DNA of 64,000 nucleotides, taken from the NCBI RefSeq assembly GCF_000717745.1, contig NZ_JOBH01000004.1, forward strand, positions 186,001-250,000. The letters are read 5' to 3'. The stretch comes from Streptomyces violens (GTDB lineage: Bacteria > Actinomycetota > Actinomycetes > Streptomycetales > Streptomycetaceae). Shown piece by piece: positions 34,242 to 43,055 of this stretch. The notes beneath the pieces are model-generated. The model saw only the letters and a list, made by a program, of their open reading frames with translations. It was not told the DNA's origin and made no database searches. Each line of letters begins with the position of its first letter. The stretch's first letter is position 1. A program made the position numbers and the translations under genes.

Positions 34242-35462
34242 ATGACCGTCACTTCCCCCCATGCCCCGCTGCCCGTGGAACCCCCCACCGGCTGCCCGTT
34301 CGACCCGCCCGCCGAGCTCGGCCGGATGCGGATCGAGGAGCCGATCAAGAAGATCTCGCTGCCCGACGGCAGCTGGGCCTGGCTCGTCACCCGGTACGCG
34401 GACATCCGAGCGATCCTCGGCGACACCCGCTTCAGCTCCGACACCCTCACCCCGGGCTACCCGCTCAGCGGCATGACCGGCGGCGCCACCACCGAGAACC
34501 GCGGCTTCATCCGCATGGACCCGCCGGAGCACACACGGCTGCGCCGGATGGTCACCCGCGAGTTCATGGTCAAGAAGGTCGAGGCGCTGCGCCCGGAGAT
34601 CCAGCGGATCACCGACGAGCTCTGCGACGCGATGCAGACCGCCAAGCTGAACGGCGCGGACTCCGTCGACCTCGTCGAGGCGCTCGCCCTTCCGGTGCCC
34701 TCTCTGGTCATCAGCGTGCTGCTCGGCGTCCCGTACGAGGACCACACGGTCTTCCAGGACCTCACCGGCAAGCTGCTCTCCCGCACCATCCCCAAGGCGG
34801 AGGCCGACGCCGCCCGCGAGGAGCTGCGCGCGTACCTCGACGGCCTGGTCACCGCCAAGGAGGCGAACCCGGGCGACGACATCCTCAGCCGGCTCATCGT
34901 CGAGCAGCAGCAGGCCGGGGAGATCACCCACGACGACGTCATCGGCTTCGCCGCGCTGCTGCTGGTCGCCGGGCACGAGACCACCGCCAACATGATCGGC
35001 CTGTCCGCGCTGAGCATGATGGGCGAGCCGAAGACCGCACAGCAGCTGCGCGAGGACCCGTCGCTCATCCGTGGCGCCGTCGAGGAACTGCTGCGCTTCC
35101 ACAGCATCATCCGCAACGGCCCGCGCCGCGCCGCCACCGAGGACATCGAGATCGGCGGGCAGCTCATCCGTGCCGGCGAGGGCGTCGTGGTCGCCGTGCC
35201 GTCCGCCAACCGCGACCCGGAGACCTTCGAGGACCCGGACAAGCTCGACGTCTGCCGCCCCAACGCCCAGCACCACGTCGCGTTCGGCTACGGCATCCAC
35301 CAGTGCCTCGGGCAGGCGCTGGCCCGCGTCGAGCTGCAGGTCGTCCTCGGGACCCTGCTGCGCCGCTTCCCCACGATGCGGCCCGCCGTGCCGATCGAGT
35401 CCATCCCGTTCCGCACGGACATGGCGATCTACGGCTGCCACGAGCTGCCGGTCACCTGGTAA
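34242..35462 (+). CDS. Cytochrome P450, CYP105-like
   Basis: 406 residues from ATG 34242 (AGGAG five bases upstream). The oxygen-activating helix is LLVAGHETTAN, the ExxR motif lies in VEELLRFH with its partner Arg in RRAATEDIEIGG, and the haem-binding loop FGYGIHQCLGQALAR puts the ligand at Cys355. The opening GCPFDPP and overall pattern fit CYP105, the versatile Streptomyces family that hydroxylates macrolides, fatty acids and xenobiotics. A ferredoxin and a ferredoxin reductase follow directly, giving a complete three-component system. Confidence 0.93.
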   Translation: MTVTSPHAPLPVEPPTGCPFDPPAELGRMRIEEPIKKISLPDGSWAWLVTRYADIRAILGDTRFSSDTLTPGYPLSGMTGGATTENRGFIRMDPPEHTRLRRMVTREFMVKKVEALRPEIQRITDELCDAMQTAKLNGADSVDLVEALALPVPSLVISVLLGVPYEDHTVFQDLTGKLLSRTIPKAEADAAREELRAYLDGLVTAKEANPGDDILSRLIVEQQQAGEITHDDVIGFAALLLVAGHETTANMIGLSALSMMGEPKTAQQLREDPSLIRGAVEELLRFHSIIRNGPRRAATEDIEIGGQLIRAGEGVVVAVPSANRDPETFEDPDKLDVCRPNAQHHVAFGYGIHQCLGQALARVELQVVLGTLLRRFPTMRPAVPIESIPFRTDMAIYGCHELPVTW

Positions 35463-35510
35463 TCCCGTCCTCCCACCACCCCACAGGAACCCCCACAGGA
35501 GTCAGCAGCC

Positions 35511-35705
35511 ATGAACATCACCCTCGACATCGACAAGTGCTGCGCCGCCGGCCAGTGCGTGCTCGTCGCCCCGGAGGTCTTCGACCAGCGTGACGAGGAC
35601 GGCATCGTCGTCCTGCTCGACGCCCAGCCGCCCGCCGAGCAGCACGCCGCGGTCCGCGAGGCCGCCGCCATCTGCCCCGCCGCGGCCATCCAGGTCGACG
35701 CATGA
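35511..35705 (+). CDS. 3Fe-4S ferredoxin, electron donor to the P450
   Basis: 64 residues, ACAGGAG upstream. Cluster cysteines are in DKCCAAGQCV and AAAICPAAAI, the CxxxxxC...C spacing of single 3Fe-4S ferredoxins that serve CYP105 enzymes. It is coded 48 bases after the P450 and overlaps the reductase start by 4 bases, so stoichiometry is set by coupling. Confidence 0.95.
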   Translation: MNITLDIDKCCAAGQCVLVAPEVFDQRDEDGIVVLLDAQPPAEQHAAVREAAAICPAAAIQVDA

Positions 35706-36940
35706 CCGTCGGACGCATTGCCGTCGTCGGCGCCTCGGCGGCCGGCCTCGCCGCCGTCGAGGCGCTGCGCCGGGGCGGCTGGACCGGCGAGCTGACGCTG
35801 GTCGGCGACGAGCCGCACCTGCCGTACGACCGGCCGCCGCTCTCCAAGCAGCTGCTGAGCGGCGACTGGGACACCGACCGGCTGGGGCTGCGCACGGCCG
35901 ACCAGCTCGACGCGCTGGACCTGGACGTCCGGCTCGGTACCAAGGCCACCGCGCTGGACGCCGGGACGCGCACGCTGACGCTGGACGACGGCGACCGGCT
36001 GGCCGCCGACGGCGTGATCGTCGCCACCGGCGTCCGGGCCCGCACCCTGCCGGGCCTGGCCCGCCTGGACGGCGTCCACACGCTGCGCACGCTCGACGAC
36101 GCGCTCGCGCTGCGGACCTGGCTGTCGGGCGCGCCCCGGCGGCTGGTCGTCGCCGGCAACGGCGTGCTCGGCTCCGAGGCCGCAGCGGTGGCCCGCGAGC
36201 TGGGCCACGAGGTCACGCTCGTCGGCCGCGACCCGCTGCCCATGGGCCGCCTCGTCGGCGAGGGCGTGGGCGCGCTGCTGGCCGCCGAGCACGAGCGGCA
36301 CGGCGTACGGCAGTTGACCGGCGCTCTGGAGGGCGTGGAGACCGCGGAAGGACGGGTCACCGGCGTACGGCTGGCCGACGGCACGGCCCTCGACGCCGAC
36401 ACCGTCCTGCTCGCCATCGGTTCCGAGCCGGCCGTGGACTGGCTGCGTGCCGACGCGGCGCTGGACACCGCCGACGGGCTGCGCTGCGACGAGTACTGCG
36501 CCGCGGCGCCCGGTGTCTACGCCGCCGGTGACGTGGCCCGCTGGTACCACCCGGGCCACGGCCGCCACCTGCGGATCGAGCACCGGATGAACGCCACCGA
36601 GCAGGCCATGGCCGCGGCCAAGAACCTGCTCGTGGAGCTGGGCGTATCGGAGGACGAGCGCCGCCCGTTCGCGCCGGTCCCGTACTTCTGGTCCGACCAG
36701 TACGGCATGAAGCTCCAGGCGTACGGGGTGCTCGCGGGCGCCGACCGGGCCGAGACGGTGCTGCTGGACAAGGAGCAGCGGCAGGTGGCCGCGCTGTACG
36801 GCCGCGACGGGCAGGCCACCGGCGTGCTCGCCGCCGGACTGCCGCCCCGGCAGATCCGCGGCCTGCGCGCGGTGATAGCCACGCCGGGGCCGTGGGAGGA
36901 GGCGCACCAGCGCCTGCTCGCGGCCGTCGGCGCGGAGTGA
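35702..36940 (+). CDS. FAD-dependent ferredoxin reductase
   Basis: 412 residues. The FAD-binding start VGASAAGLAAVEALRR, PYDRPPLSKQLL, the second nucleotide site VVAGNGVLGSEAAAVARELG and GVYAAGDVARW identify a putidaredoxin-reductase-type flavoprotein. It passes electrons from NAD(P)H to the 3Fe-4S ferredoxin and so to the P450. Finding all three components in one operon is less usual than a lone P450-ferredoxin pair. A strong hairpin follows. Confidence 0.94.
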   Translation: MTVGRIAVVGASAAGLAAVEALRRGGWTGELTLVGDEPHLPYDRPPLSKQLLSGDWDTDRLGLRTADQLDALDLDVRLGTKATALDAGTRTLTLDDGDRLAADGVIVATGVRARTLPGLARLDGVHTLRTLDDALALRTWLSGAPRRLVVAGNGVLGSEAAAVARELGHEVTLVGRDPLPMGRLVGEGVGALLAAEHERHGVRQLTGALEGVETAEGRVTGVRLADGTALDADTVLLAIGSEPAVDWLRADAALDTADGLRCDEYCAAAPGVYAAGDVARWYHPGHGRHLRIEHRMNATEQAMAAAKNLLVELGVSEDERRPFAPVPYFWSDQYGMKLQAYGVLAGADRAETVLLDKEQRQVAALYGRDGQATGVLAAGLPPRQIRGLRAVIATPGPWEEAHQRLLAAVGAE

Positions 36941-36944
36941 GACG

Positions 36945-36989
36945 GGGGACGCCGGCCGGCCACCTCCCCGCCGGCCGGCCGGCGTCCCC
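36945..36989 (+). terminator. Perfect 16-bp hairpin after the P450 operon
   Basis: GGGGACGCCGGCCGGC (36945-36960) is exactly complementary to GCCGGCCGGCGTCCCC (36974-36989), loop 13. It starts four bases after the reductase stop and ends just before the UvrA-like start codon, so it should isolate that gene or form a structured leader for it. Confidence 0.8.
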
Positions 36990-37002
36990 GATCATGGAGG
37001 GC

Positions 37003-39495
37003 ATGACCGATTCGTACGTACGGGTGCGCGGCGCCCGTGAGCACAACCTCCGCGCCGTCGACGTGGCCATCCCGCGGGACGCCTTCTGCGTCTTCACCGG
37101 TGTCTCCGGCAGCGGCAAGTCCTCGCTCGCCTTCGGCACCCTCTACGCCGAGGCGCAGCGCCGGTACTTCGAATCGGTCGCGCCCTACGCCCGGCGGCTG
37201 ATCCACCAGGTCGGCGCGCCCAAGGTCGAGGAGATCACCGGGCTGCCGCCGGCCGTCGCCCTGGAGCAGCGCCGCTCGGCCCCCACGTCCCGCTCCTCCG
37301 TCGGCACCGTCACCACCCTCTCCAACAGCCTGCGCATGCTCTTCTCGCGCGCCGGCGACTACCCGGCGGACAGCACCGGACGCCTCGACTCCGACGCCTT
37401 CTCGCCCAATACGGCGGCGGGTGCCTGCCCCGAGTGCCACGGCCTCGGCCGCGTCCACCGCGTCACCGAGGAGTCCCTCGTACCCGACCCCTCCCTCTCC
37501 GTCCGCGACGGCGCCATCGCCGCCTGGCCCGGCGCCTGGCTCGGCAAGAACCTCCGCGACATCGTCGCCACGCTCGGGTACGACATCGACCGCCCCTGGC
37601 GCGAGCTGCCGCAGCGGGACCGCGACTGGATCCTCTTCACCGAGGAACGGCCGGTCGTCACCGTGCATCCGGTACGCGAGGCGGGGCGCATCCAGCGGCC
37701 GTACCAGGGCCAGTACCAGAGCGCCCGGCACTACGTGCTGCACACCTTCGCCGACTCGCAGAGCGAGACGCAGCGCAAGCGCGTCGCGCAGTTCCTGGTG
37801 TCCGAGGCGTGCCCGGCGTGCGACGGGCGGCGGCTGCGGCCCGAGGCGCTGGCGGTCACCTTCGCGGGGCACGACATCGCCGCGCTGGCCGGGATGCCGC
37901 TGGCGGCGCTCGCCGCACTGCTGCGGCCGACGGCGGAAGGCACGGACGGCACGAGCGGTATGGGCGGTACGAGCGGTTCGGCCGAGGAGAGCGTGGCGGG
38001 CACCCTCGCGCGCGACCTCGTGGCCCGCATCGAGGTGCTGACCGAACTCGGCCTCGGCTACCTCAGCATGGACCGCCCCTCACCCACCCTCTCCGCCGGC
38101 GAGCTCCAGCGGCTGCGCCTCGCCACCCAGCTCCGCTCCGGCCTCTTCGGCGTCGTCTACGTCCTCGACGAGCCCTCCGCGGGCCTGCACCCGGCCGACA
38201 CCGAGAGCCTGCTCACCGTGCTCAACCGCCTGAAGCAAGCGGGCAACTCCCTCTTCGTCGTCGAGCACGACATGGACGTCGTCCGGCGGGCCGACTGGCT
38301 CGTGGACGTGGGACCGCACGCCGGGGAGCACGGTGGCCGCGTACTGCACAGCGGACCGGTCGACGGCCTCGCGGACGTGACCGAATCCCTCACCCGCCGC
38401 TACCTCTTCGGCGGGCCCGGCGGCGACGGCGCGCGCGAGCCGCGCAAGCCCTCGGGGACCGTGCGCCTCTCCGGCATCCGGCTGCACAATCTCCGGGGGC
38501 TGGACGCGGAGTTCCCCCTCGGGGTCTTCACGGCCGTCACCGGCGTCTCCGGGTCGGGCAAGTCGACCCTGGTCACGCAGGTACTCGCGGACGCCGTACG
38601 GGAGCGACAGGGCGGCCCGGGCCCGGAGGACGACGACGAGGCGCGCCCGACGGCCGAACTGGCCGCCGTCGAGGGCCTGGACGCCGTGGACCGGCTCGTC
38701 CGCGTCGACCAGAAGCCCATCGGCCGCACCCCGCGCTCCAACCTCGCCACGTACACCGGACTGTTCGACGCCGTAAGAAAGGTCTTCGCAAGCACCGACG
38801 AGGCGCGCGCCCGCGGCTACAAAGCGGGCCGCTTCTCCTTCAACGTCGCCTCCGGGCGCTGCGAGACCTGCCAGGGCGAGGGCTTCGTCGCCGTCGAACT
38901 GCTCTTCCTGCCGGGCACGTACGCGCCCTGCACGGCCTGCCACGGCGCCCGCTACAACCCCGAGACCCTGGAGATCACCTACCGGGGCCGGAACATCGCG
39001 GAGGTCCTGGAGATGACCGTGGACGCGGCGGCCGACTTCCTCACCGAGGTCCCCGCCGCCGCCCGCAGCCTGCGCACACTCCAGGATGTCGGGCTGGGCT
39101 ACCTCCGACTCGGCCAGCCCGCGACGGAACTCTCCGGCGGCGAGGCGCAGCGCATCAAGCTCGCCACCGAACTCCAGCGCACCCGCCGCGGTCACACCTT
39201 GTACCTGCTGGACGAGCCCACCACCGGACTGCATCCGGCCGACAGCGAAGTACTGCTGCGCCAGCTGCACGGGCTGGTGGACGCCGGGAACACGGTGGTC
39301 GTCGTGGAGCACGACATGGGCGTGGTCGCGGGCGCCGACCACGTCATCGACCTGGGGCCGGGCGGCGGCGCCGACGGCGGCCGGATCGTGGCGTCCGGCC
39401 CGCCGGCCGAGGTGGCGACGGCGCAGGACAGCCGCACGGCGCCGTACTTGGCACGCGCGCTGGCCCGCCTTGGCGAGGACGGGGGACGGCCATGA
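37003..39495 (+). CDS. UvrA2-like ABC ATPase
   Basis: 830 residues from ATG 37003; ATG 36994 is equally possible, and neither has a well-spaced ribosome-binding site. Two ABC ATPase halves: Walker [13 protein letters not shown] and [12 protein letters not shown], signatures [12 protein letters not shown] and [12 protein letters not shown]. Zinc-finger cysteines are in [24 protein letters not shown] and CTACHGAR. It is about 110-130 residues shorter than housekeeping UvrA, fitting the class II (UvrA2/DrrC) form associated with DNA-damage or intercalator tolerance. It is probably a resistance accessory and not the main excision-repair protein. Confidence 0.9.
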   Translation: MTDSYVRVRGAREHNLRAVDVAIPRDAFCVFTGVSGSGKSSLAFGTLYAEAQRRYFESVAPYARRLIHQVGAPKVEEITGLPPAVALEQRRSAPTSRSSVGTVTTLSNSLRMLFSRAGDYPADSTGRLDSDAFSPNTAAGACPECHGLGRVHRVTEESLVPDPSLSVRDGAIAAWPGAWLGKNLRDIVATLGYDIDRPWRELPQRDRDWILFTEERPVVTVHPVREAGRIQRPYQGQYQSARHYVLHTFADSQSETQRKRVAQFLVSEACPACDGRRLRPEALAVTFAGHDIAALAGMPLAALAALLRPTAEGTDGTSGMGGTSGSAEESVAGTLARDLVARIEVLTELGLGYLSMDRPSPTLSAGELQRLRLATQLRSGLFGVVYVLDEPSAGLHPADTESLLTVLNRLKQAGNSLFVVEHDMDVVRRADWLVDVGPHAGEHGGRVLHSGPVDGLADVTESLTRRYLFGGPGGDGAREPRKPSGTVRLSGIRLHNLRGLDAEFPLGVFTAVTGVSGSGKSTLVTQVLADAVRERQGGPGPEDDDEARPTAELAAVEGLDAVDRLVRVDQKPIGRTPRSNLATYTGLFDAVRKVFASTDEARARGYKAGRFSFNVASGRCETCQGEGFVAVELLFLPGTYAPCTACHGARYNPETLEITYRGRNIAEVLEMTVDAAADFLTEVPAAARSLRTLQDVGLGYLRLGQPATELSGGEAQRIKLATELQRTRRGHTLYLLDEPTTGLHPADSEVLLRQLHGLVDAGNTVVVVEHDMGVVAGADHVIDLGPGGGADGGRIVASGPPAEVATAQDSRTAPYLARALARLGEDGGRP

Positions 39496-39579
39496 CCGGC
39501 CTTTGGTGACGGTCGGTTAATGTACCCGGGTCGGTTACCCACACGACACGACAACAGCACCGCATGAAGGGGGCACCCC

Positions 39580-39795
39580 GTGGCAGACATCGAGCAGGCC
39601 AAGGCCGCATTCGCACGATTCGACGCGAACGGCGACGGCAAGGTCACGGCCGAGGAGTTCAAGCACGCGATGGCCGAGATGGGCGACGCCTACGTCACCG
39701 GCCCCGTCGCCGAGGCCGTCATCAACGCCCGCGACACCAACCACGACGGCCTGATGTCCTTCGACGAATTCTGGACCGCCCTCCAGAAGTCCTGA
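39580..39795 (+). CDS. Two-EF-hand calcium-binding protein
   Basis: 71 residues from GTG 39580, AAGGGGG upstream. Two canonical EF-hand loops: [12 protein letters not shown] (residues 15-26) and [12 protein letters not shown] (about 52-63), each with Asp/Asn at positions 1, 3 and 5 and Glu at 12. It matches the small calmodulin-like CabC/CabD-type proteins of Streptomyces, which buffer or sense calcium during development. Cytoplasmic. Confidence 0.95.
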   Translation: MADIEQAKAAFARFDANGDGKVTAEEFKHAMAEMGDAYVTGPVAEAVINARDTNHDGLMSFDEFWTALQKS

Positions 39796-39832
39796 CCCCC
39801 AAGCCGAGCCCCAGCCGCTCGGCCGCCCCCTC

Positions 39833-39876
39833 AAACGCGCCCGCGCCCCGGACACTTCCGGCGCGCGGGCGCGTTT
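39833..39876. terminator. Intrinsic terminator, 14-bp stem
   Basis: AAACGCGCCCGCGC (39833-39846) is perfectly complementary to GCGCGGGCGCGTTT (39863-39876). It lies 37 bases after the EF-hand stop and faces the convergent secreted-protein gene, so it can serve both. Confidence 0.8.
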
Positions 39877-39899
39877 CTGCTTTCCGGTATTTCTCGGCG

Positions 39900-40295
39900 T
39901 TACTTGTGCACGGTGATGCAGGACTTGTACCGCTTGTTCACGCTCCACACATTGCAGAGCCTCGTGCCGTCCCGGTACTTCCTCGGCAGCTTCCCGGGAA
40001 AATTCACCGCCAGGCGCTTAGGGGCTCCCGTGTATTTCTTCACGGTGTGCACCCGCTTTCCGTTGACGTAGAAGCGGGCGTACACATTCTGGCCGCCGAG
40101 TGAGGAGTACGTCGAGGTCTGCCACCTGTTGACCCGCAGGCCCGTACCTTCGACCGTCGTGCAGGTCTGGTACGAGTCGTTCGTCCCGTTGCCGCCGACG
40201 CAGTCGCTCGCGCTGGCGTACGACGGGGAGGACAGCGCCGCGGAAAAACTCACCACGAGGACCGCCGTCAGGGTCGAACGGATTGTCTTGCGCAT
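39900..40295 (-). CDS. Small secreted protein with four cysteines
   Basis: 131 residues. A Sec signal peptide (MRKTIRSTLTAVLVVSFSAALSS...) ending near YASA is followed by a roughly 103-residue mature part rich in Tyr, Lys and Arg, with Cys in SDCVGG, QTCTT, RLCNVW and KSCITV, suggesting two disulfides. No known domain. Its base composition is visibly less GC-rich than its neighbours, hinting at separate origin. It lies 166 bases downstream of the permease gene on the same strand. Confidence 0.8.
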   Translation of the reverse strand: MRKTIRSTLTAVLVVSFSAALSSPSYASASDCVGGNGTNDSYQTCTTVEGTGLRVNRWQTSTYSSLGGQNVYARFYVNGKRVHTVKKYTGAPKRLAVNFPGKLPRKYRDGTRLCNVWSVNKRYKSCITVHK

Positions 40296-40461
40296 ATGTG
40301 TTTCGTCTTTCGTCCGCTGTTCTTCCGCAGCGGCACGTCCAAAACAGCACCGGACGGCTCTGCTTGATCGGTGAGGAGATTAGCGGCAGGAGCGCTGGGC
40401 GGTCCAATTACCACGCTAATCGGCTATCCGTATCGTTTTTTCGGACTGGCGGATTGCGAAC

Positions 40462-41913
40462 TCACAGCCGCCCTTCGCGGTCCTCCAGGTCGGCGATTTC
40501 GCGCTGTGCCTTGCCGAGCTCGGAGCGGCGGTAGGAGTACGCGAAGTAGATGACCAGGCCGAGCGCGAACCACACGGCGAAGCGGGCCCAGGTCTGCCAC
40601 TCCAGGAAGGTGATCAGCCAGATGGAGAAGACGACTCCTATGGCCGGGACGATCGGGACGCCGGGGCACTTGAAGGCGCGGGGCAGGTCGGGGCGCTTGT
40701 AGCGGAGCACGATGACCGCGATGCAGACCACGACGAAGGCCAGCAGGATCCCGATGTTGGTGAGTTCGGCAGCCTCACGGATCGGCAGGAAGCCCGCGAT
40801 CAGAGCCGATGCCGCGCCGACGATCCAGGTGACTCGGGTCGGCACATGCCGGGTCGGGTGGGTTTTGGCGAACCACTTCGGGAGGAGGCCGTCGCGGCTC
40901 ATGGAGAACCAGACGCGGGTCACGCCGAGCATGAACGTGAACATGACGGTCAGGATGCCGATGATCGCGCCGACCGCGATCATGTCCGCCAGGCTGCCCA
41001 GGCCGACCGACTTGAACGCCGTGGAGAAGCCGCTCTCCGGGTCGATCTTCGTGTAGTTCTGCATGCCGGTCAGCACCAGGCAGGCCAGGACGTACAGGAC
41101 CATCGAGATCAGCAGCGAGTACAGGATCGCCTTGGGCATATGGCGCTGGGCGTCCTTGGACTCCTCGGCCGCTGTCGACATCGCGTCGTAGCCGAAGACG
41201 GCGAAGAAGACCGTGGCCGCGCCCGCGAACGCCCCGCTGAGGCCGTGGGGGAAGAACGGGGAGTAGTTCCCGGTGTTGATGTGGAAGAAGCCGACGGCGA
41301 TGACGACCAGGACGACCAGGACCTTCAGGCCGACGACGATCGTCTCGAAGCGCGCGGCGTTCTTGATGCCGAGGGTGAGGAGATAGGCGATCAGAAGGCA
41401 GAGGGCCGCGGCGAAGAGGTCGACGCGGTGGCCGTCGCCGGTGCCGGGCGCGCCCAGCATCCACGCGGGCAGTTCGACGCCCAGCTCGCCCAGCAGGAAG
41501 CTGAAGTAGCCGGAGATGCCGATCGCCACCACGGCGACGATCGCGGTGTACTCCAGCAGCAGGTCCCAGCCGATGAACCAGCCCGCCAGCTCGCCGAGGA
41601 CCGCGTACCCGTAGGTGTACGCGGAGCCCGCCTTCGGGATCATCCCGGCGAACTCCGCGTACGAGAAGGCGGCCGCCGCGCTCGCGATGCCCGCGATGAG
41701 GAACGACAGCAGGACGGCGGGGCCGGCCTTCTCGTTCGCGACGGTGCCGGCCAGCGTGAAGATGCCGGCGCCGATGATGCCGCCGACACCGATGGCCGTC
41801 AGCTGCCAGAGGCCGAGCGTGCGGGTGAGCTGTTCGCCCTTGCCGCCCTCGGTCTCCTGGATCATTTCGATCGGTTTGCGGCGTAGTACGCCCTGTCCCG
41901 CGCGCAGGCCCAT
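40462..41913 (-). CDS. APC-superfamily amino-acid permease (cationic type)
   Basis: 483 residues from ATG 41913. Twelve or more transmembrane helices. The TM1 substrate/ion motif GVGGIIGAGIFTLAG, FSYAEFAGMIPKAGSAYTYGYAVLGELAGWFIGWDLLLEY and FFAVFGYDAMSTAAEESKD match CAT-type cationic amino-acid transporters. The C tail is charged. No metabolic genes are adjacent, so the precise substrate is open. Confidence 0.94.
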   Translation of the reverse strand: MGLRAGQGVLRRKPIEMIQETEGGKGEQLTRTLGLWQLTAIGVGGIIGAGIFTLAGTVANEKAGPAVLLSFLIAGIASAAAAFSYAEFAGMIPKAGSAYTYGYAVLGELAGWFIGWDLLLEYTAIVAVVAIGISGYFSFLLGELGVELPAWMLGAPGTGDGHRVDLFAAALCLLIAYLLTLGIKNAARFETIVVGLKVLVVLVVIAVGFFHINTGNYSPFFPHGLSGAFAGAATVFFAVFGYDAMSTAAEESKDAQRHMPKAILYSLLISMVLYVLACLVLTGMQNYTKIDPESGFSTAFKSVGLGSLADMIAVGAIIGILTVMFTFMLGVTRVWFSMSRDGLLPKWFAKTHPTRHVPTRVTWIVGAASALIAGFLPIREAAELTNIGILLAFVVVCIAVIVLRYKRPDLPRAFKCPGVPIVPAIGVVFSIWLITFLEWQTWARFAVWFALGLVIYFAYSYRRSELGKAQREIADLEDREGRL

Positions 41914-42021
41914 GTGATGTCCTCTCGTCGGTCCGACGGCGGATCATCATCGTCCTTATCGGACGCTTACGGAAGGCGACTCCCCATACTGCGGGCGGCG
42001 ACCCGGAATCGGGCGCTGGGA

Positions 42022-42237
42022 TCAGTCGGAGTCCTCCAGCCGGAAGCCGACCTTCAGGCCGACCTGGTAGTGCTCGATCTCGCCGTTCACGATGTGGCCG
42101 CGCACCTGCGTGACTTCGAACCAGTCCAGGTTGCGCAGCGTCTGGGACGCGCGCCGCACACCGTTGCGGATGGCGGCGTCCACGTTTTCGTGGGACGTTC
42201 CCACGATCTCGGTCACACGGTAGGTCCGGTCGGTCAC
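42022..42237 (-). CDS. Dodecin (flavin-storage protein)
   Basis: 71 residues from GTG 42237, GGGAG upstream. The full dodecin pattern is present: VTEIVGTSHENVDAAIRNGVRRASQTLRNLDWFEV and GEIEHYQVGLKVGF. Dodecins form hollow dodecamers that bind FMN or CoA-flavin pairs and protect free flavins. The conserved Trp that stacks on the flavin (DWFEV) is present. Confidence 0.95.
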   Translation of the reverse strand: MTDRTYRVTEIVGTSHENVDAAIRNGVRRASQTLRNLDWFEVTQVRGHIVNGEIEHYQVGLKVGFRLEDSD

Positions 42238-42339
42238 GGCAGACTCCCTCGTCGGCGTGTCGGTTCGGCGTGTCGCTTTGGCGCGGCGGGCCCTCTCACA
42301 CAGTGCACCGGACCGCCGCGCCCCGCCTCCCGAGCGCGG

Positions 42340-42801
42340 TTACGGGACGACCGTCACCGGCCAGCGGCCCGCCTTGACCAGCCGTACCGCGACCGAGCCC
42401 ATGATCCGGTGTCCGGCGGACTCCGACGCGCCGACCACCACCGCGTCGGCCTTCAGTTCGTCCGCCATCTGGAGCATCGCGCTGTACGGATCACCGCGCA
42501 CCGTGTGGAACTCCCACCGCAGGTCGTAGATCCCCTGATGGCGCTCCGTCGCGGAGCGGATCTCGGCCATCAGCTCTTCCGCTATCTCGTCCGTGGTGTA
42601 CGTGACGGGGGCGCCCAGCGCGGCGCCGGCGGGCAGCACCGGCTGGACGTACACCAGGACCAGCTTGGAGCCCTGGCGGCGGGCCAGACCGGCGGCGTAC
42701 GAGGCGGCCCGCCACGACGACTGCGTGCCGTCGATACCGACCACGATGATCTTGGGCCCGTCCGTGCCGCGCTCGAAGGGCGCGGGAGTCTTCTCCTCCA
42801 C
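42340..42801 (-). CDS. Universal stress protein, UspA family
   Basis: 153 residues from GTG 42801, with no clear ribosome-binding site. The Usp fold is clear: IIVVGIDGTQSSWRAASYAAGLA at the start and VVVGASESAGHRIMGSVAVRLV at the end, the G-x2-G-x9-G(S/T) ATP-binding pattern partly kept (GASESAGHRIMGSVA). The repeat element at 42814-42977 ends 13 bases upstream, so its promoter is probably inside that element. Confidence 0.9.
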   Translation of the reverse strand: MEEKTPAPFERGTDGPKIIVVGIDGTQSSWRAASYAAGLARRQGSKLVLVYVQPVLPAGAALGAPVTYTTDEIAEELMAEIRSATERHQGIYDLRWEFHTVRGDPYSAMLQMADELKADAVVVGASESAGHRIMGSVAVRLVKAGRWPVTVVP

Positions 42802-42813
42802 AGGGAGGAGGTT

Positions 42814-42977
42814 AGAGCATGTGTCTGAACCCCGGCCGGGCGCCCGCCGCCTGGCACGCACGCTCGCGGTGTTGCCGAAACGCCCTGGTAGCTCCGCTAC
42901 CAGAGCGCTCCGGCGCCTTGCGATCGCACGCACCGGACGACGTGCGCTGATCCGACCAGGGCCCAGACACATGCTCT
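42814..42977. mobile_element. MITE-like repeat with 14-bp terminal inverted repeats
   Basis: AGAGCATGTGTCTG (42814-42827) and CAGACACATGCTCT (42964-42977) are exact inverted copies enclosing about 136 bases with no gene. Inside is a perfect hairpin CTGGTAGC-TCC-GCTACCAG (42885-42903). Small size, terminal repeats and lack of coding content fit a miniature inverted-repeat transposable element. Its family and any parent insertion sequence are not determined. Confidence 0.65.
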
Positions 42978-43055
42978 TGACTCCCGCGCCCCGGAGCGAC
43001 CCCGTGGGGCTTCACAAGATCGCTCAGCCCGCGTGCGCGGTCCGGCGGCGGTCCC

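Noticed and set aside
37003..39495. Housekeeping excinuclease UvrA
   Set aside because: Too short and set beside a P450 operon; features fit the class II UvrA2/DrrC type.
42814..42972. Upstream extension of the universal stress protein (open frame through the repeat element)
   Set aside because: The extension is Arg-rich and lies entirely in the inverted-repeat element; the Usp fold begins just after GTG 42801.
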